Shown here: piece by piece, positions 53,935 through 62,415 of the stretch
Numbering within the stretch: the first letter of the stretch is position 1
Layout of the letters: every line of letters begins with the position of its first letter
Assembly: GCA_951812755.1 (NCBI GenBank)
Contig: OX638329.1
Coordinates: forward strand, 6,067,107-6,131,106
DNA from: an uncultured Latescibacterota bacterium
GTDB lineage: Bacteria; Latescibacterota; UBA2968
Length of the DNA stretch: 64,000 bases
Direction of reading: 5' to 3'
The notes under the pieces: generated by a model
What the model saw: only the letters and a program-made list of their open reading frames with translations
The model's database searches: none
Told to the model about the DNA's origin: nothing
Position numbers and translations under genes: made by a program

Positions 53935-54708
53935 TCAACCTGATAGGACATCGCGCACACCAGACCACTCACGCCAGATGTTCGTGTACGCGTCTTTGCC
54001 GATTTCGTCGGCATGTTTGTGCTTGAGGCGGGTGATGGTGGCGAGGCGCACGTTGGGCGATGCGTTGAGACAGGCTCCGTGAACGACCTGGTGATGTGCG
54101 AGAATGAGGTCTCCGGCGTTGCCGGTGATCATTATCGGGTCTTTGGGCAGGTCGGGCCGGGGCATGCCGTTGGCGAGTACTTCGTGACCGTGTTTTGTGA
54201 AGTAGTCGGCAAAGAAGCGATGGGATTGGGGCCAGACGGTGAAGTTGCCGCTATAGGGTTCGGGTACATCGACGAGATAAACGACGGCAAAGGCCGTGAA
54301 TGAGCGTTTGTAATCGCCTTTGGCCGTGCCGTTGGTGCCGCTGCCAATGCCGTCGATGTGTCCGCGCGGTGGCGATGGTTCTTGTCCGAGGGGGAGGGGA
54401 AATCGCGGATAGGTCTTGGCGCGTTCAACGGGGAGGACATTGCCTTTGCCCATGAGCGATTCGGCAATTTGCATGACCGGGGTTTTGTTGTACATGTCGA
54501 GGATGAAGGGCGCGTTGAGGAGCTCGGCGCAAAAGAATCCCGAGCGATGTCTGGAGGGATCTTCGCCGCCAATGCCGACGTTGCCGATGGAATAGTTGAC
54601 AGCGCGGAGAGACGTTTCGATCATGTTTTTGGGTACAGCCCCTGGGATTTTGAGATAGCCCTCTTTGGCGAATTGGCGTTTTTGTGCGTCAGTAATGGTC
54701 ATAGACAT
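53935..54708 (-). CDS. PhyH family dioxygenase (tandem duplicate A)
   Basis: A 257-residue protein starting behind AGAGG. H117-I-D119 (RGHIDGIG) and H210 (QVVHGAC) replace the usual HQD by HID. A long block TNGTAKGDYKRSFTAFAVVY and PEPYSGNFTVWPQSHRFF is shared with the neighbour at 54811, showing a local duplication. The first gene of this pair with 53156. Confidence 0.85.
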   Translation of the reverse strand: MSMTITDAQKRQFAKEGYLKIPGAVPKNMIETSLRAVNYSIGNVGIGGEDPSRHRSGFFCAELLNAPFILDMYNKTPVMQIAESLMGKGNVLPVERAKTYPRFPLPLGQEPSPPRGHIDGIGSGTNGTAKGDYKRSFTAFAVVYLVDVPEPYSGNFTVWPQSHRFFADYFTKHGHEVLANGMPRPDLPKDPIMITGNAGDLILAHHQVVHGACLNASPNVRLATITRLKHKHADEIGKDAYTNIWREWSGVRDVLSG

Positions 54709-54810
54709 GGTAAACCTCTGTCAGTTGTTAGTTGTCAGTCCCCCAACCCGCCAGACTCTATTCCCCATCGCCTCTCGTCTTTTATCTGTGGTTGCTTTTC
54801 GCTTTTGACT

Positions 54811-55581
54811 TTACGCCGCGATGGCTTCGCGCACGCAGGGAAATTCGCGCCAGATGTCCAGGAAGCAGTCGTTGCCGTTTTTGTCGCAGTCGATGTGGCG
54901 GAGACGCGCGATGGCGGCGTAGCGTATGTTGGGCGAGGCATTGGGGCCACCGGTGTGGATCATCTGATGGTGTGCGATGATGAGGTCGCCGGCGTTTCCA
55001 GTGACCATGTCCGGGCCTTCGGGCAGGTCGATACGCGGGGTGCCGTTGGCGAGTGTTTCGAGGCCCTCGCGTTTGAAGTAGTTTTCAAAGAAGCGATGGG
55101 AACCCGGCCAGACGGTGAAGTTGCCGCTGTAGGGTTCGGGCACGTCGGCCAGGTAGATGACGGCGAAGGCCGTGAATCCGCGGCGGTACACGCCTTTTGG
55201 CATGCCGTTTGTGCCGGTGCCCATGCCGTCGAGATGCCCGCGCGGTTCGGGTGGGACATTGCCGATTACTGTGGGAAATCGCGGGGCGACTTGCGCGCCT
55301 CTGATGGGTTTTTGCAAGTTGCCTTCTCCCATGAGGGATTCGGCGAGGGAGATGACCGGGCTGGCGTTGAAGAGGTCCATGATAACCGGGGCGCCGTTCA
55401 AGTCGCGGCAGAATTGCGCTGCGCGATGTTTGGACATGTCTTCGCCATTTGGCCCCAGGGTGCCGATGGAGTGGTTGACGGCCTGACGCGCGGTATCGAC
55501 CATGGCTTTTGATATGGCTCCGGGTATTTTGACGTAACCGCGGTCGTAAAATTCGCGTATTTGTTCGGGTGTGAGTTGCAT
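54811..55581 (-). CDS. PhyH family dioxygenase (tandem duplicate B)
   Basis: A 256-residue protein with AAGGAG upstream. H116-L-D118 (RGHLDGMG) and H209 (QMIHTGG). Closely related to the 53935 product: TNGMPKGVYRRGFTAFAVIY and PEPYSGNFTVWPGSHRFF align directly. It ends with IWREFPCVREAIAA versus IWREWSGVRDVLSG, so similarity runs to the last residues. 102 nt lie between the two genes. Confidence 0.85.
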   Translation of the reverse strand: MQLTPEQIREFYDRGYVKIPGAISKAMVDTARQAVNHSIGTLGPNGEDMSKHRAAQFCRDLNGAPVIMDLFNASPVISLAESLMGEGNLQKPIRGAQVAPRFPTVIGNVPPEPRGHLDGMGTGTNGMPKGVYRRGFTAFAVIYLADVPEPYSGNFTVWPGSHRFFENYFKREGLETLANGTPRIDLPEGPDMVTGNAGDLIIAHHQMIHTGGPNASPNIRYAAIARLRHIDCDKNGNDCFLDIWREFPCVREAIAA

Positions 55582-55679
55582 AGCGTGGCTCCTTAAAGTG
55601 TGGAATTTGTATAATTATTGCTAAATTTAAGAAGAGTAAAATTCAAAGACAACTGTTATATGCCGCGTCCATAACGTGT

Positions 55680-56498
55680 TTATGTCGCAGATGCAAGGCG
55701 TTTGGTGGCTGTTTCTCTTCTTTCAACGCGTTCGTTAATGTGTTGGGAATATTCAGGTGTGCCGCAGAAGTCGTGGATGGTGGCGCGTTTGCGATACGGC
55801 ACATAATTGCCAATATGCCAGGCGCTGGAGCGGTAGAGGGCGAAGTCGCCCGCGTTGAGGCGCAGTTGAACAGCACCGGGCATGTTGCGCGTGTAGTCGA
55901 GGCAGTCGCGTTCTTGTTGTTCGCTGGATACGGGTCTCTGGTTGCGGAATTTGTCGCGGTCATAAGCGTTTTTGGCGGCGATTTCACCGGGGAGGTTGCG
56001 CTGGCGATAGTGACTGCCGGGTACGATCCAGGTGGCGGGGTCTTCGTATAGGGCGCAATTGACCTGGTTCTGGTAGTCAATGTGGTATGATTGCCATTGC
56101 CATTCTTCGCGAAATTCGGATTCAAATACTTCCCGGGGCATGTGGTCGCGCCAGTCGCGGTGCCAGTCCGTACACCAGGGGTATTCGGCGGGTTCGAGCA
56201 GGATGCCGGTGCGGTCGAGGTCGGCGTGGTAGTGATGTGGGGTGAGTACCTGGTGGATGGCGTCGTTGAGTTCTGGCAATTCGCCGTAGTTTTTGAAGGG
56301 TTGCTGGTCGAGGTCGTATCTGGCGATGGGCTGGAGACGCTGCGCCTGTGGACCGGTGACTTTGCGCGCTATTTCTCTGGCTTTGTCAGTGACGCGGCGA
56401 AGGTCTGTGAGTAAGGATGTGGGTATGATATTCTGGAAGATCGTGTAGCCGAGTGTGTGGTAATCGGCGATGTGTTTTTCTGTGAATTGGAAGGGCAT
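55680..56498 (-). CDS. PhyH-like dioxygenase, divergent type
   Basis: A 272-residue protein starting behind AGGTCC. The iron site is H113-R-D115 (TDWHRDWRDH) with distal H228 (SAWHIGNYVPYRKRATIHDF). The spacing and the Trp-rich surroundings differ from the other members here, so it belongs to another PhyH subgroup. It is transcribed in the same direction as the two duplicates with a 98-nt gap. Confidence 0.8.
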   Translation of the reverse strand: MPFQFTEKHIADYHTLGYTIFQNIIPTSLLTDLRRVTDKAREIARKVTGPQAQRLQPIARYDLDQQPFKNYGELPELNDAIHQVLTPHHYHADLDRTGILLEPAEYPWCTDWHRDWRDHMPREVFESEFREEWQWQSYHIDYQNQVNCALYEDPATWIVPGSHYRQRNLPGEIAAKNAYDRDKFRNQRPVSSEQQERDCLDYTRNMPGAVQLRLNAGDFALYRSSAWHIGNYVPYRKRATIHDFCGTPEYSQHINERVERRETATKRLASAT

Positions 56499-56586
56499 GG
56501 TAGGACCTGTCTTTTAGGTAGTGTGAAGTAGGAAGTGAGAAGTGTGAAAATGCATCAACCTTATAAACCCTGTCAACAAAGCCGTC

Positions 56587-56611
56587 ATCGCGGCATGGTG
56601 TTAGCCGCGAT
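56587..56611. repeat. Dispersed hairpin repeat with compensated stem (ATCGCGGC/GCCGCGAT)
   Basis: Fifth copy of the hairpin. T to C and A to G changes at matching positions keep the stem paired. It lies in the 271-bp stretch between the PhyH gene and the 56770 gene, which otherwise shows nothing. Confidence 0.75.
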
Positions 56612-56769
56612 CCAGAAGGTTTTTGCTGTATTTTACCATAATGCTTTGAAAAAGAACATGCCAGAAAATCTTGAACTGCCCGGAGATGTGATGTAGCATC
56701 TGAACGGGAATATGCGAGATGTAAAGTGAGGTGGGTTTTGCTCCAGGATGAAATTAAGGAGGGTGTACG

Positions 56770-57546
56770 GTGAGAATAATTTTCTATATTTTTATAGGGT
56801 GCGCGATTACTTCAAATGCGTTTGGGGAAGATCCCATACAACAACGACTCGATCAGCTTTATGCGGAATACGAGGCTATAATTGCAAATCCGACGGTTAA
56901 AAAGTACGTCGAGTTAGATGGGAAATTGAGAGCGTTCATCTCAGAGGAGTTGCCGAAATTTGACGATCTCTTCAAAATTGAAAAGCGTGAAGATTACTAC
57001 AAATACGATAATGATCGCACGCGGGCGTTGGGAATAGAAACATCCAAATATGCTGGGGGAACATATAGTCAGGCGTTAGTGTATTCCGAAAAATTTCTCG
57101 TTCAAGCCCATAAAATGAATCCCTATTCCAAATATCGGGAATATACTCTTTTTTCACAGATTATGGGCATTCGCCCCGAGGGAGGACTGGGGGAAATGCC
57201 AAATATAAAGGTCGCCTACCAATATGCAAAGGCGTTTCCCAAAGGGCCTTTTATTGCAGACGTTTATCGGATTATTGCAAGTTTTCACAAAGATCTTTTT
57301 ATGGTGGTACGAGGGCTGAGTCAGGGAGAGGATATGTCTTACAAGTATGATTGCTATAAACCCTATGTGGAACGCCATCCGTATAAAGAACAGATGGTGC
57401 AGAATAGGAGAATCGCGCTTAGATACTATGCCAAATTCAAGAAAGAATTGGATGCAGGTGCTAAACGCCCACGATGGTTCAGCGATAGCATCATTGATAA
57501 ACTTAAGGCGGGTACAGTTGAGGCTTGGAGTTTTTGCGCCGATTAG
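56770..57546 (+). CDS. Secreted protein of unknown function
   Basis: A 258-residue protein starting at GTG behind AAGGAGG. Signal peptide 1-19 (ending NAFG). The rest is helical-looking with many Lys, Tyr and Glu (RLDQLYAEYEAIIANPTVKKYVELDGKLRAF, YRIIASFHKDLF), suggesting alpha-helical repeats. No family recognised. AT-rich codon use. Its stop overlaps the stop of the convergent methylase gene. Confidence 0.55.
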   Translation: MRIIFYIFIGCAITSNAFGEDPIQQRLDQLYAEYEAIIANPTVKKYVELDGKLRAFISEELPKFDDLFKIEKREDYYKYDNDRTRALGIETSKYAGGTYSQALVYSEKFLVQAHKMNPYSKYREYTLFSQIMGIRPEGGLGEMPNIKVAYQYAKAFPKGPFIADVYRIIASFHKDLFMVVRGLSQGEDMSYKYDCYKPYVERHPYKEQMVQNRRIALRYYAKFKKELDAGAKRPRWFSDSIIDKLKAGTVEAWSFCAD

Positions 57547-58397
57547 AAAACAAAAGTCGCTGGAGACATGACGAGAGCCTCTTCCATCGCATTGCGAAGC
57601 GATTCTTTTGAGCCGATATGATAGAAATGCGCCTTTGTCGCTGTGGGAAAATCAGAGAAATGCTTTGTCAGGTGATCATTTGTACGGTATTTATTTTGCT
57701 TCCAGGTAGAGTAAGCAAAAGGAGCCTTTAACTCTTTGACTGCTTGTGCCAACCCGTCTGTATCACTGTCGCGCCACTGGTTGTAATAATCTGTGTGTCT
57801 GTCATTGTAAGGCGGGTCGAGATATACAAAATCTGAATCTTCAATTTGACTCAAGGTATCGCGCCAATCCTGAACTGCGAAATGCCAATCTTTACCCTTT
57901 ATTCTTTCAAGTGCCCAGGCGACTTGATTGCATATTTTAGTAATATAAGCCTGAGCAAATCTTTCGGGCTTTCTGCAAAAAGGCACGTTAAATCTGCCCT
58001 TTGAGTTGAATCTCATCATGCCATTAAAACACGCGCGATTCAAAAAGAGAAAGTCAAAGGGCGAATGATGTGCATTAAAACGTTCACGCAGTTCATAGTA
58101 GTGGTCCTGGCCTTTTTCTTTTAGCTCACTCCCTTCTCGTTCTAAAAAGCAGCGCAAATCATAGGGATTCATTTCGCCAGTTTGTATTGCGCGATAGAAG
58201 TGAATGATGTGTTCATTCGTGTCTGCGAGCAAAGCTCTCTCTGGGTTGACGTTCAGTACCACAACGCCCGACCCTAAGAAGGGTTCAACCCATCGCCCCT
58301 GTCCATCCCATTTCACATTGTACATGATAAATGAAACGAGTTTTGTTTTAATGCCCTGAATTTTAAGGGGCGGTGCTTTTACGCTACTTGTAGTCAT
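57543..58397 (-). CDS. Dam-type (D12 class) DNA N6-adenine methyltransferase
   Basis: A 284-residue protein starting behind GAGGTGACAA. Motif I appears as EPFLGSG (38-44) and motif IV as D194-P-P-Y197 (VYLDPPYNDR), with FNGMMRFNSKGRFNVPF between them, as in M.DpnII/Dam-like enzymes that methylate adenine in short palindromes. No restriction enzyme gene is adjacent, so it is an orphan or phage-type methylase. Target site cannot be read from sequence. Confidence 0.88.
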   Translation of the reverse strand: MTTSSVKAPPLKIQGIKTKLVSFIMYNVKWDGQGRWVEPFLGSGVVVLNVNPERALLADTNEHIIHFYRAIQTGEMNPYDLRCFLEREGSELKEKGQDHYYELRERFNAHHSPFDFLFLNRACFNGMMRFNSKGRFNVPFCRKPERFAQAYITKICNQVAWALERIKGKDWHFAVQDWRDTLSQIEDSDFVYLDPPYNDRHTDYYNQWRDSDTDGLAQAVKELKAPFAYSTWKQNKYRTNDHLTKHFSDFPTATKAHFYHIGSKESLRNAMEEALVMSPATFVF

Positions 58398-58431
58398 TTG
58401 TCACCTCGACGTGCCTCCCCGATACTGTTCT

Positions 58432-58750
58432 CTACTTCAAAACGTGGCTGACAACAGCACCGGCAACGCCACCACAGGCCGCCAGCACTGCAAGCCCAAT
58501 GCCAATAATCCACCTCGCGCCGACTACCATGCCTTTGTGTTCGGCATGGCTTCTTTCGAGTGCTCTCAGGCTTTCTTCAATATTTTTTAATTTTTCTGGC
58601 ATGGATTCAACCAATGTCTCAAGCCGAGTCAATTGGGTGCCGCGTTCAAGCCGAAGTTGCCCGATTTCCTCTTTCAAGCTGCGTCAGCTTATTACCGTGT
58701 TCAAGCCTAAGTTGTCCAATATCCTCTTTGACATCTTCAAGTGTTGCCAT
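58432..58750 (-). pseudogene. Coiled-coil/transmembrane (holin- or MltA-like) gene broken by a duplicated 55-bp unit
   Basis: ATG 58750 (behind GGAAGG) gives MATLEDVKEDIGQLRLE, and the second frame downstream gives EEIGQLRLERGTQL followed by a coiled coil and a C-terminal membrane helix (WIIGIGLAVLAACGGVAGAVVSHVL). The two copies of the IGQLRLE unit are 55 bp apart, one base more than a multiple of three, so the frame breaks after the first. A short form starting at TTG 58677 could still be made. Confidence 0.6.
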
Positions 58751-58787
58751 GACGACCTTCCTTTCTACTTTATCAGGTCTATCCCGT

Positions 58788-58976
58788 TCACTCGTCGGAA
58801 TTATCTGATGCACCACCCGTCTTGTATTCGACAACAGATTCACGCACGACCAGCCAATCTCTGCCAAATTTCGTTGCTTCAATTTGTCCACGACGTATCA
58901 ACAGGCGTGTGTGCTGAATTGTATATCCAAGATTTTCAGCCGCCTCTCGTGTCGTAATTAATTCTTGCGTGTTCAT
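58788..58976 (-). CDS. Excisionase-like helix-turn-helix protein
   Basis: A 62-residue protein starting behind AGGAG. LITTREAAENLGYTIQHTRLLIRRGQI is the MerR/excisionase-type HTH pattern and RDWLVVRESVVEY the wing. These proteins regulate or direct recombination of mobile elements. It is transcribed toward the broken coiled-coil gene and the methylase, and a palindrome lies just upstream. Confidence 0.85.
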   Translation of the reverse strand: MNTQELITTREAAENLGYTIQHTRLLIRRGQIEATKFGRDWLVVRESVVEYKTGGASDNSDE

Positions 58977-59003
58977 GGAACTTCTCCTGGAGAGATTAAC
59001 AAG

Positions 59004-59025
59004 CTATATTCCCCAGGGAATATAG
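59004..59025. promoter_or_regulatory. Palindromic operator upstream of the HTH gene
   Basis: A perfect 10-bp inverted repeat CTATATTCCC-CA-GGGAATATAG, 28 nt upstream of the HTH start and 18 nt downstream of the gcvPB stop. It is a likely binding site for the HTH protein (autoregulation), by position. Confidence 0.65.
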
Positions 59026-59042
59026 TTAGATATTTGAATCTG

Positions 59043-60491
59043 TCAAGGGTTATTGGTCTTGAATCGCAGGATGGGTTTTCGCGCGGCGGTTGCTTCGTCC
59101 AGTCTTCGCACGGGCGTTGCGTGGGGTGCTTCTTTGAGGAGGTCGGGATTTTCTTCGGCTTCTTTTGCAATTTGAATCATGGCTTCGACAAAGTCGTCAA
59201 CCTGTTCGAGGCTCTCGGTCTCGGTCGGTTCGATTAGCATGGTTTCGGGCGCGACATTGGGCAGGGGAAAGTAAATCGTGGGCGGATGGACGCCGTAATC
59301 GATCAGCCGTTTGGCAATATCGGTTGCGGTGATCCCGTTCGCCTTTTTTTGTCGCGATGCCGAGAATACCATTTCGTGCATGGGTTGTGCATTTTTTGGG
59401 CGGTCGTAGTGGGGGTCGAGTTTTGCCGCGATATAATTGGCATTCAAAACAGCCATTTCGCTGGTGCGGCGCATGCCTTCTGCGCCGAGCATTTTGGCAT
59501 AGACCAGTGCGCGTATTACCATCCCAAAATTTCCGTAGAACGAACTCACTTTGCCGATGGACTCTGGGCGGTCAAAGTCGAGCTTGAATGCATTGCCTTC
59601 TTTCAGGACTACGGGCAGGGGCAAAAATGGCAAGAGTGCCTGCTTTACACCTACGGGACCAGAGCCAGGTCCCCCGCCTCCGTGGGGCGTGGTAAATGTT
59701 TTGTGCAGGTTGATGTGTACGACGTCAAAGCCCATGTCGCCGGGCCGGCACTGCCCCAGAAAGGCATTCAGGTTTGCGCCGTCGTAATACAACAGGCCAC
59801 CCGCGTCGTGTACCAACGCGGCGATGTCTTCAATCTCGTCTTCAAATACGCCAAATGTGTTGGGATTGGTCAACATCAAACCGGCTACTTCTTCGGTCAA
59901 ATGCGCTTTGAGGTCCTCCACGTCAACAGTGCCGCGTTCTGTTGATTTTATCGCCTGTACTGCATATCCACAGATTGCCGCGGTTGCCGGATTTGTTCCA
60001 TGCGCTGAGTCGGGAATCAGTACTACTTTTTTAGCATTGCCCTGTGCCCTGTGATAGGCGGCGATCAGTGAGATTCCCACGAATTCGCCCTGTGCCCCGG
60101 CTGTGGGTTGAAAGGTAAATCCATCCATTCCGCTGACGGCTTTGAGCACTTGCTCCATTTCCCATAAGATTTGCAGTGCGGGTTGGGCGTTTTCAGATAG
60201 GGGATGCAATCCCGCGATCTGTGGGATACGCGCAGCTTTCTCATGTACTCTGGGATTGTATTTCATGGTACAGGACCCCAGAGGATAAAAATGCGTATCG
60301 ATGCTGAAATTCATCTGTGAAAGCGCGGTGTAGTGGCGCACGAGTTCCAGTTCGCTGACTTCGGGGAGATTTGGTGGCACATCGCGGCGCATGGTTTCGG
60401 GTATCGCTGTTCCTGAATCCACCGCAGCGGGAAATGCGACACAGCGCCTGCCCGACGCGCCGCGTTCAAAAATTAACTTATCGCGGTTCAT
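59043..60491 (-). CDS. gcvPB: Glycine dehydrogenase (decarboxylating) subunit 2
   Basis: A 482-residue P-protein half. ATG 60491 overlaps the gcvPA stop (TAATG) and has GGAGG upstream. The PLP lysine is K264 in NLHKTFTTPHGGGGPG. Together with GcvPA it decarboxylates glycine in the glycine cleavage system. The gcvT and gcvH genes are not in the window. Last gene of the hflC-to-gcvPB operon. Confidence 0.97.
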   Translation of the reverse strand: MNRDKLIFERGASGRRCVAFPAAVDSGTAIPETMRRDVPPNLPEVSELELVRHYTALSQMNFSIDTHFYPLGSCTMKYNPRVHEKAARIPQIAGLHPLSENAQPALQILWEMEQVLKAVSGMDGFTFQPTAGAQGEFVGISLIAAYHRAQGNAKKVVLIPDSAHGTNPATAAICGYAVQAIKSTERGTVDVEDLKAHLTEEVAGLMLTNPNTFGVFEDEIEDIAALVHDAGGLLYYDGANLNAFLGQCRPGDMGFDVVHINLHKTFTTPHGGGGPGSGPVGVKQALLPFLPLPVVLKEGNAFKLDFDRPESIGKVSSFYGNFGMVIRALVYAKMLGAEGMRRTSEMAVLNANYIAAKLDPHYDRPKNAQPMHEMVFSASRQKKANGITATDIAKRLIDYGVHPPTIYFPLPNVAPETMLIEPTETESLEQVDDFVEAMIQIAKEAEENPDLLKEAPHATPVRRLDEATAARKPILRFKTNNP

Positions 60492-61816
60492 TACAATGCC
60501 CTCCACGCATCGATCAGGCGATCAATATCGGCGTCTGTGCGTTTTTCTGTGACACATGTGAGAATACAATTTTCGAGTGTGGGATAAAATCGGCCCAGAT
60601 CTATGCCGGCTTCGATGCCCCGATGTTGCAAAGCCGTTAGAACATCCGATGCTTTGCGGTCTATTTCCAGAACAAATTCGTTAAATATTGGACCGGAGAA
60701 TTTCTGGCGTACACCGTCTAATGCGGTCAATGCCTGCAAAGCGCGATGGCTTTGGTGCCAGTTCAATTCGCCAACTTCGCGGAAGCCTTGCGGTCCGATC
60801 GAGGAAAGGTACACGGTTGCTGCGGTTGCACAGAGTGTCTGGTTGGTGCAGATGTTCGATGTGGCGCGTTCGCGTCGAATGTGTTGCTCGCGCGTTTGCA
60901 ATGTCAGTACAAAACCGCGCTTGCCATCTACATCGGTGGTCTCGCCGCAGATACGACCGGGCATTTTTCGCACATGGGCGTCCCGCGAGGCAAAAAAGCC
61001 GACATAAGGTCCCCCATAAGACAGGGGCAGACCCAATGGCTGCCCGTCGCCTATGACAATATCGGCGCCGAAGTCGCCCGGTGGGCGAATCGCGCTCAGG
61101 GATATGGGGTTGACGCAGGCTATAAAAGCCGTTCTGGTATTGTTGACGAGATCGCCAATTTCGTCTAAGGATTCGAGCACGCCCAAAAAATTTGGATTTT
61201 GTACGACCACAGCGGCGGTATTGTCGGTCAATTCGCGCTTCAAAATGGCGATATCCAATGTGCCGGAGTCGGACCAGGGGATATCCACCAGTTCCAGATC
61301 TATCCCCCGCACATAAGTCGCCACTACCCGGCGGTAAAACGGATGCAGACTGCGCGGCAATAAGACGCGTGTATGGTTGTTCAGCCGGACAGCCATCAAC
61401 ACGGCTTCGGCCAGTGCAGAAGCGCCGTCGTACATGGAGGCATTGGCGACTTCCATGTTGGTCAGTTCACAAATCATGGATTGAAATTCAAAAATAGCCC
61501 GAAGGGTTCCCTGGCTCACCTCGGGCTGATAGGGCGTGTAGGCCGTAAAAAATTCGCCTCGTGAAATGATGGCATCGACCACGCTGGGCGAAAAATGATC
61601 GTAAGCACCTCCGCCTAAAAACGATAGGGATGTCTCGCGGTCGGTCAGCGAATGCACAAAAGCCGTCGCCTCCATTTCACTGATTCCAGGGGGCAAGTTG
61701 AGCGCGTTCAGACGCAGGGATTCTGGAACGGGTGCAAACAATTCATCAGTGGATGCGACTCCGATTGCGTTGAGCATGTGCTGAATATCGCGTTCTGTAT
61801 GCGGCGTGTAATTCAT
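60491..61816 (-). CDS. gcvPA: Glycine dehydrogenase (decarboxylating) subunit 1
   Basis: A 441-residue protein with the split P-protein N-terminal half: YTPHTERDIQHMLNAIGV at the start, FLGGGAYDHFSPSVVDAI and FFTAYTPYQPEVSQGTLRAIFE. Its start overlaps the coaE stop by 4 nt (ATGA). Subunit partner of the following gene. Confidence 0.97.
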   Translation of the reverse strand: MNYTPHTERDIQHMLNAIGVASTDELFAPVPESLRLNALNLPPGISEMEATAFVHSLTDRETSLSFLGGGAYDHFSPSVVDAIISRGEFFTAYTPYQPEVSQGTLRAIFEFQSMICELTNMEVANASMYDGASALAEAVLMAVRLNNHTRVLLPRSLHPFYRRVVATYVRGIDLELVDIPWSDSGTLDIAILKRELTDNTAAVVVQNPNFLGVLESLDEIGDLVNNTRTAFIACVNPISLSAIRPPGDFGADIVIGDGQPLGLPLSYGGPYVGFFASRDAHVRKMPGRICGETTDVDGKRGFVLTLQTREQHIRRERATSNICTNQTLCATAATVYLSSIGPQGFREVGELNWHQSHRALQALTALDGVRQKFSGPIFNEFVLEIDRKASDVLTALQHRGIEAGIDLGRFYPTLENCILTCVTEKRTDADIDRLIDAWRAL

Positions 61817-62415
61817 TGTTCCTCACATTGCAATTTGTTCCAAACAGCCCGCGCGCGCTGGTGACACACGGCGGGGGTTTTATCATTGACTATGACAAAA
61901 TCTGCAACTGCGACTTTGTCCTCTTCGGGCAATTGCGCGGATAGTCGTGCCACAACTTCGGCTCTGGAGATGCCCAATCGCGCCATTGTCCGCTGAATCC
62001 GCAAAGCTTTGGGGGCAGTTACCACGACGAGTACATCGACAATTTTTTTCGGATCGCCGCGCTCGACGAGCAGGGCGGCATCCACAACTACGGGCCGCGC
62101 GGATTCTCTATCCAGAGCCGCGTGAATTTTGTCCAGCAATAACTGCCGAAGCGGTTGCCATACGATGGCGTTGAGTTTTTCGCGGTTTTTGTCAGATACA
62201 AATGCCCGTTTGCCCAATTCCCGGCGTGCGATCTGCCCGTCGGGATCCAGGATCTCCCGCCCAAACACATCGGCCAGGTTGCGAATCACGATGGGATCGC
62301 GGAGTACTTCGTGACCTACTGCATCGGCATCAATTACGCGCGCGCCGGCTTCTTCAAAGACTTCGCATACGGTACTCTTGCCCGCGCCAATGCCTCCTGT
62401 TACGCCTATGATCAC
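61813..62415 (-). CDS. coaE: Dephospho-CoA kinase
   Basis: A 200-residue enzyme, normal length, from GTG 62415 in a GTGA overlap with the upstream gene; earlier codons are not needed. Walker A TGGIGAGKST at the start, then DADAVGHEVL and the conserved RRELGKRAF. It performs the last step of CoA synthesis. Confidence 0.96.
   Translation of the reverse strand: MIIGVTGGIGAGKSTVCEVFEEAGARVIDADAVGHEVLRDPIVIRNLADVFGREILDPDGQIARRELGKRAFVSDKNREKLNAIVWQPLRQLLLDKIHAALDRESARPVVVDAALLVERGDPKKIVDVLVVVTAPKALRIQRTMARLGISRAEVVARLSAQLPEEDKVAVADFVIVNDKTPAVCHQRARAVWNKLQCEEQ

Noticed and set aside
54358-55512. Long plus-strand frame over two PhyH genes
   Set aside because: It is antisense to 53935 and 54811, whose iron motifs and ribosome sites are clear; the plus frame has no family features.
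58646-58750. Programmed ribosomal frameshift in the coiled-coil gene
   Set aside because: No slippery heptamer, and the 55-bp duplication explains the shift.
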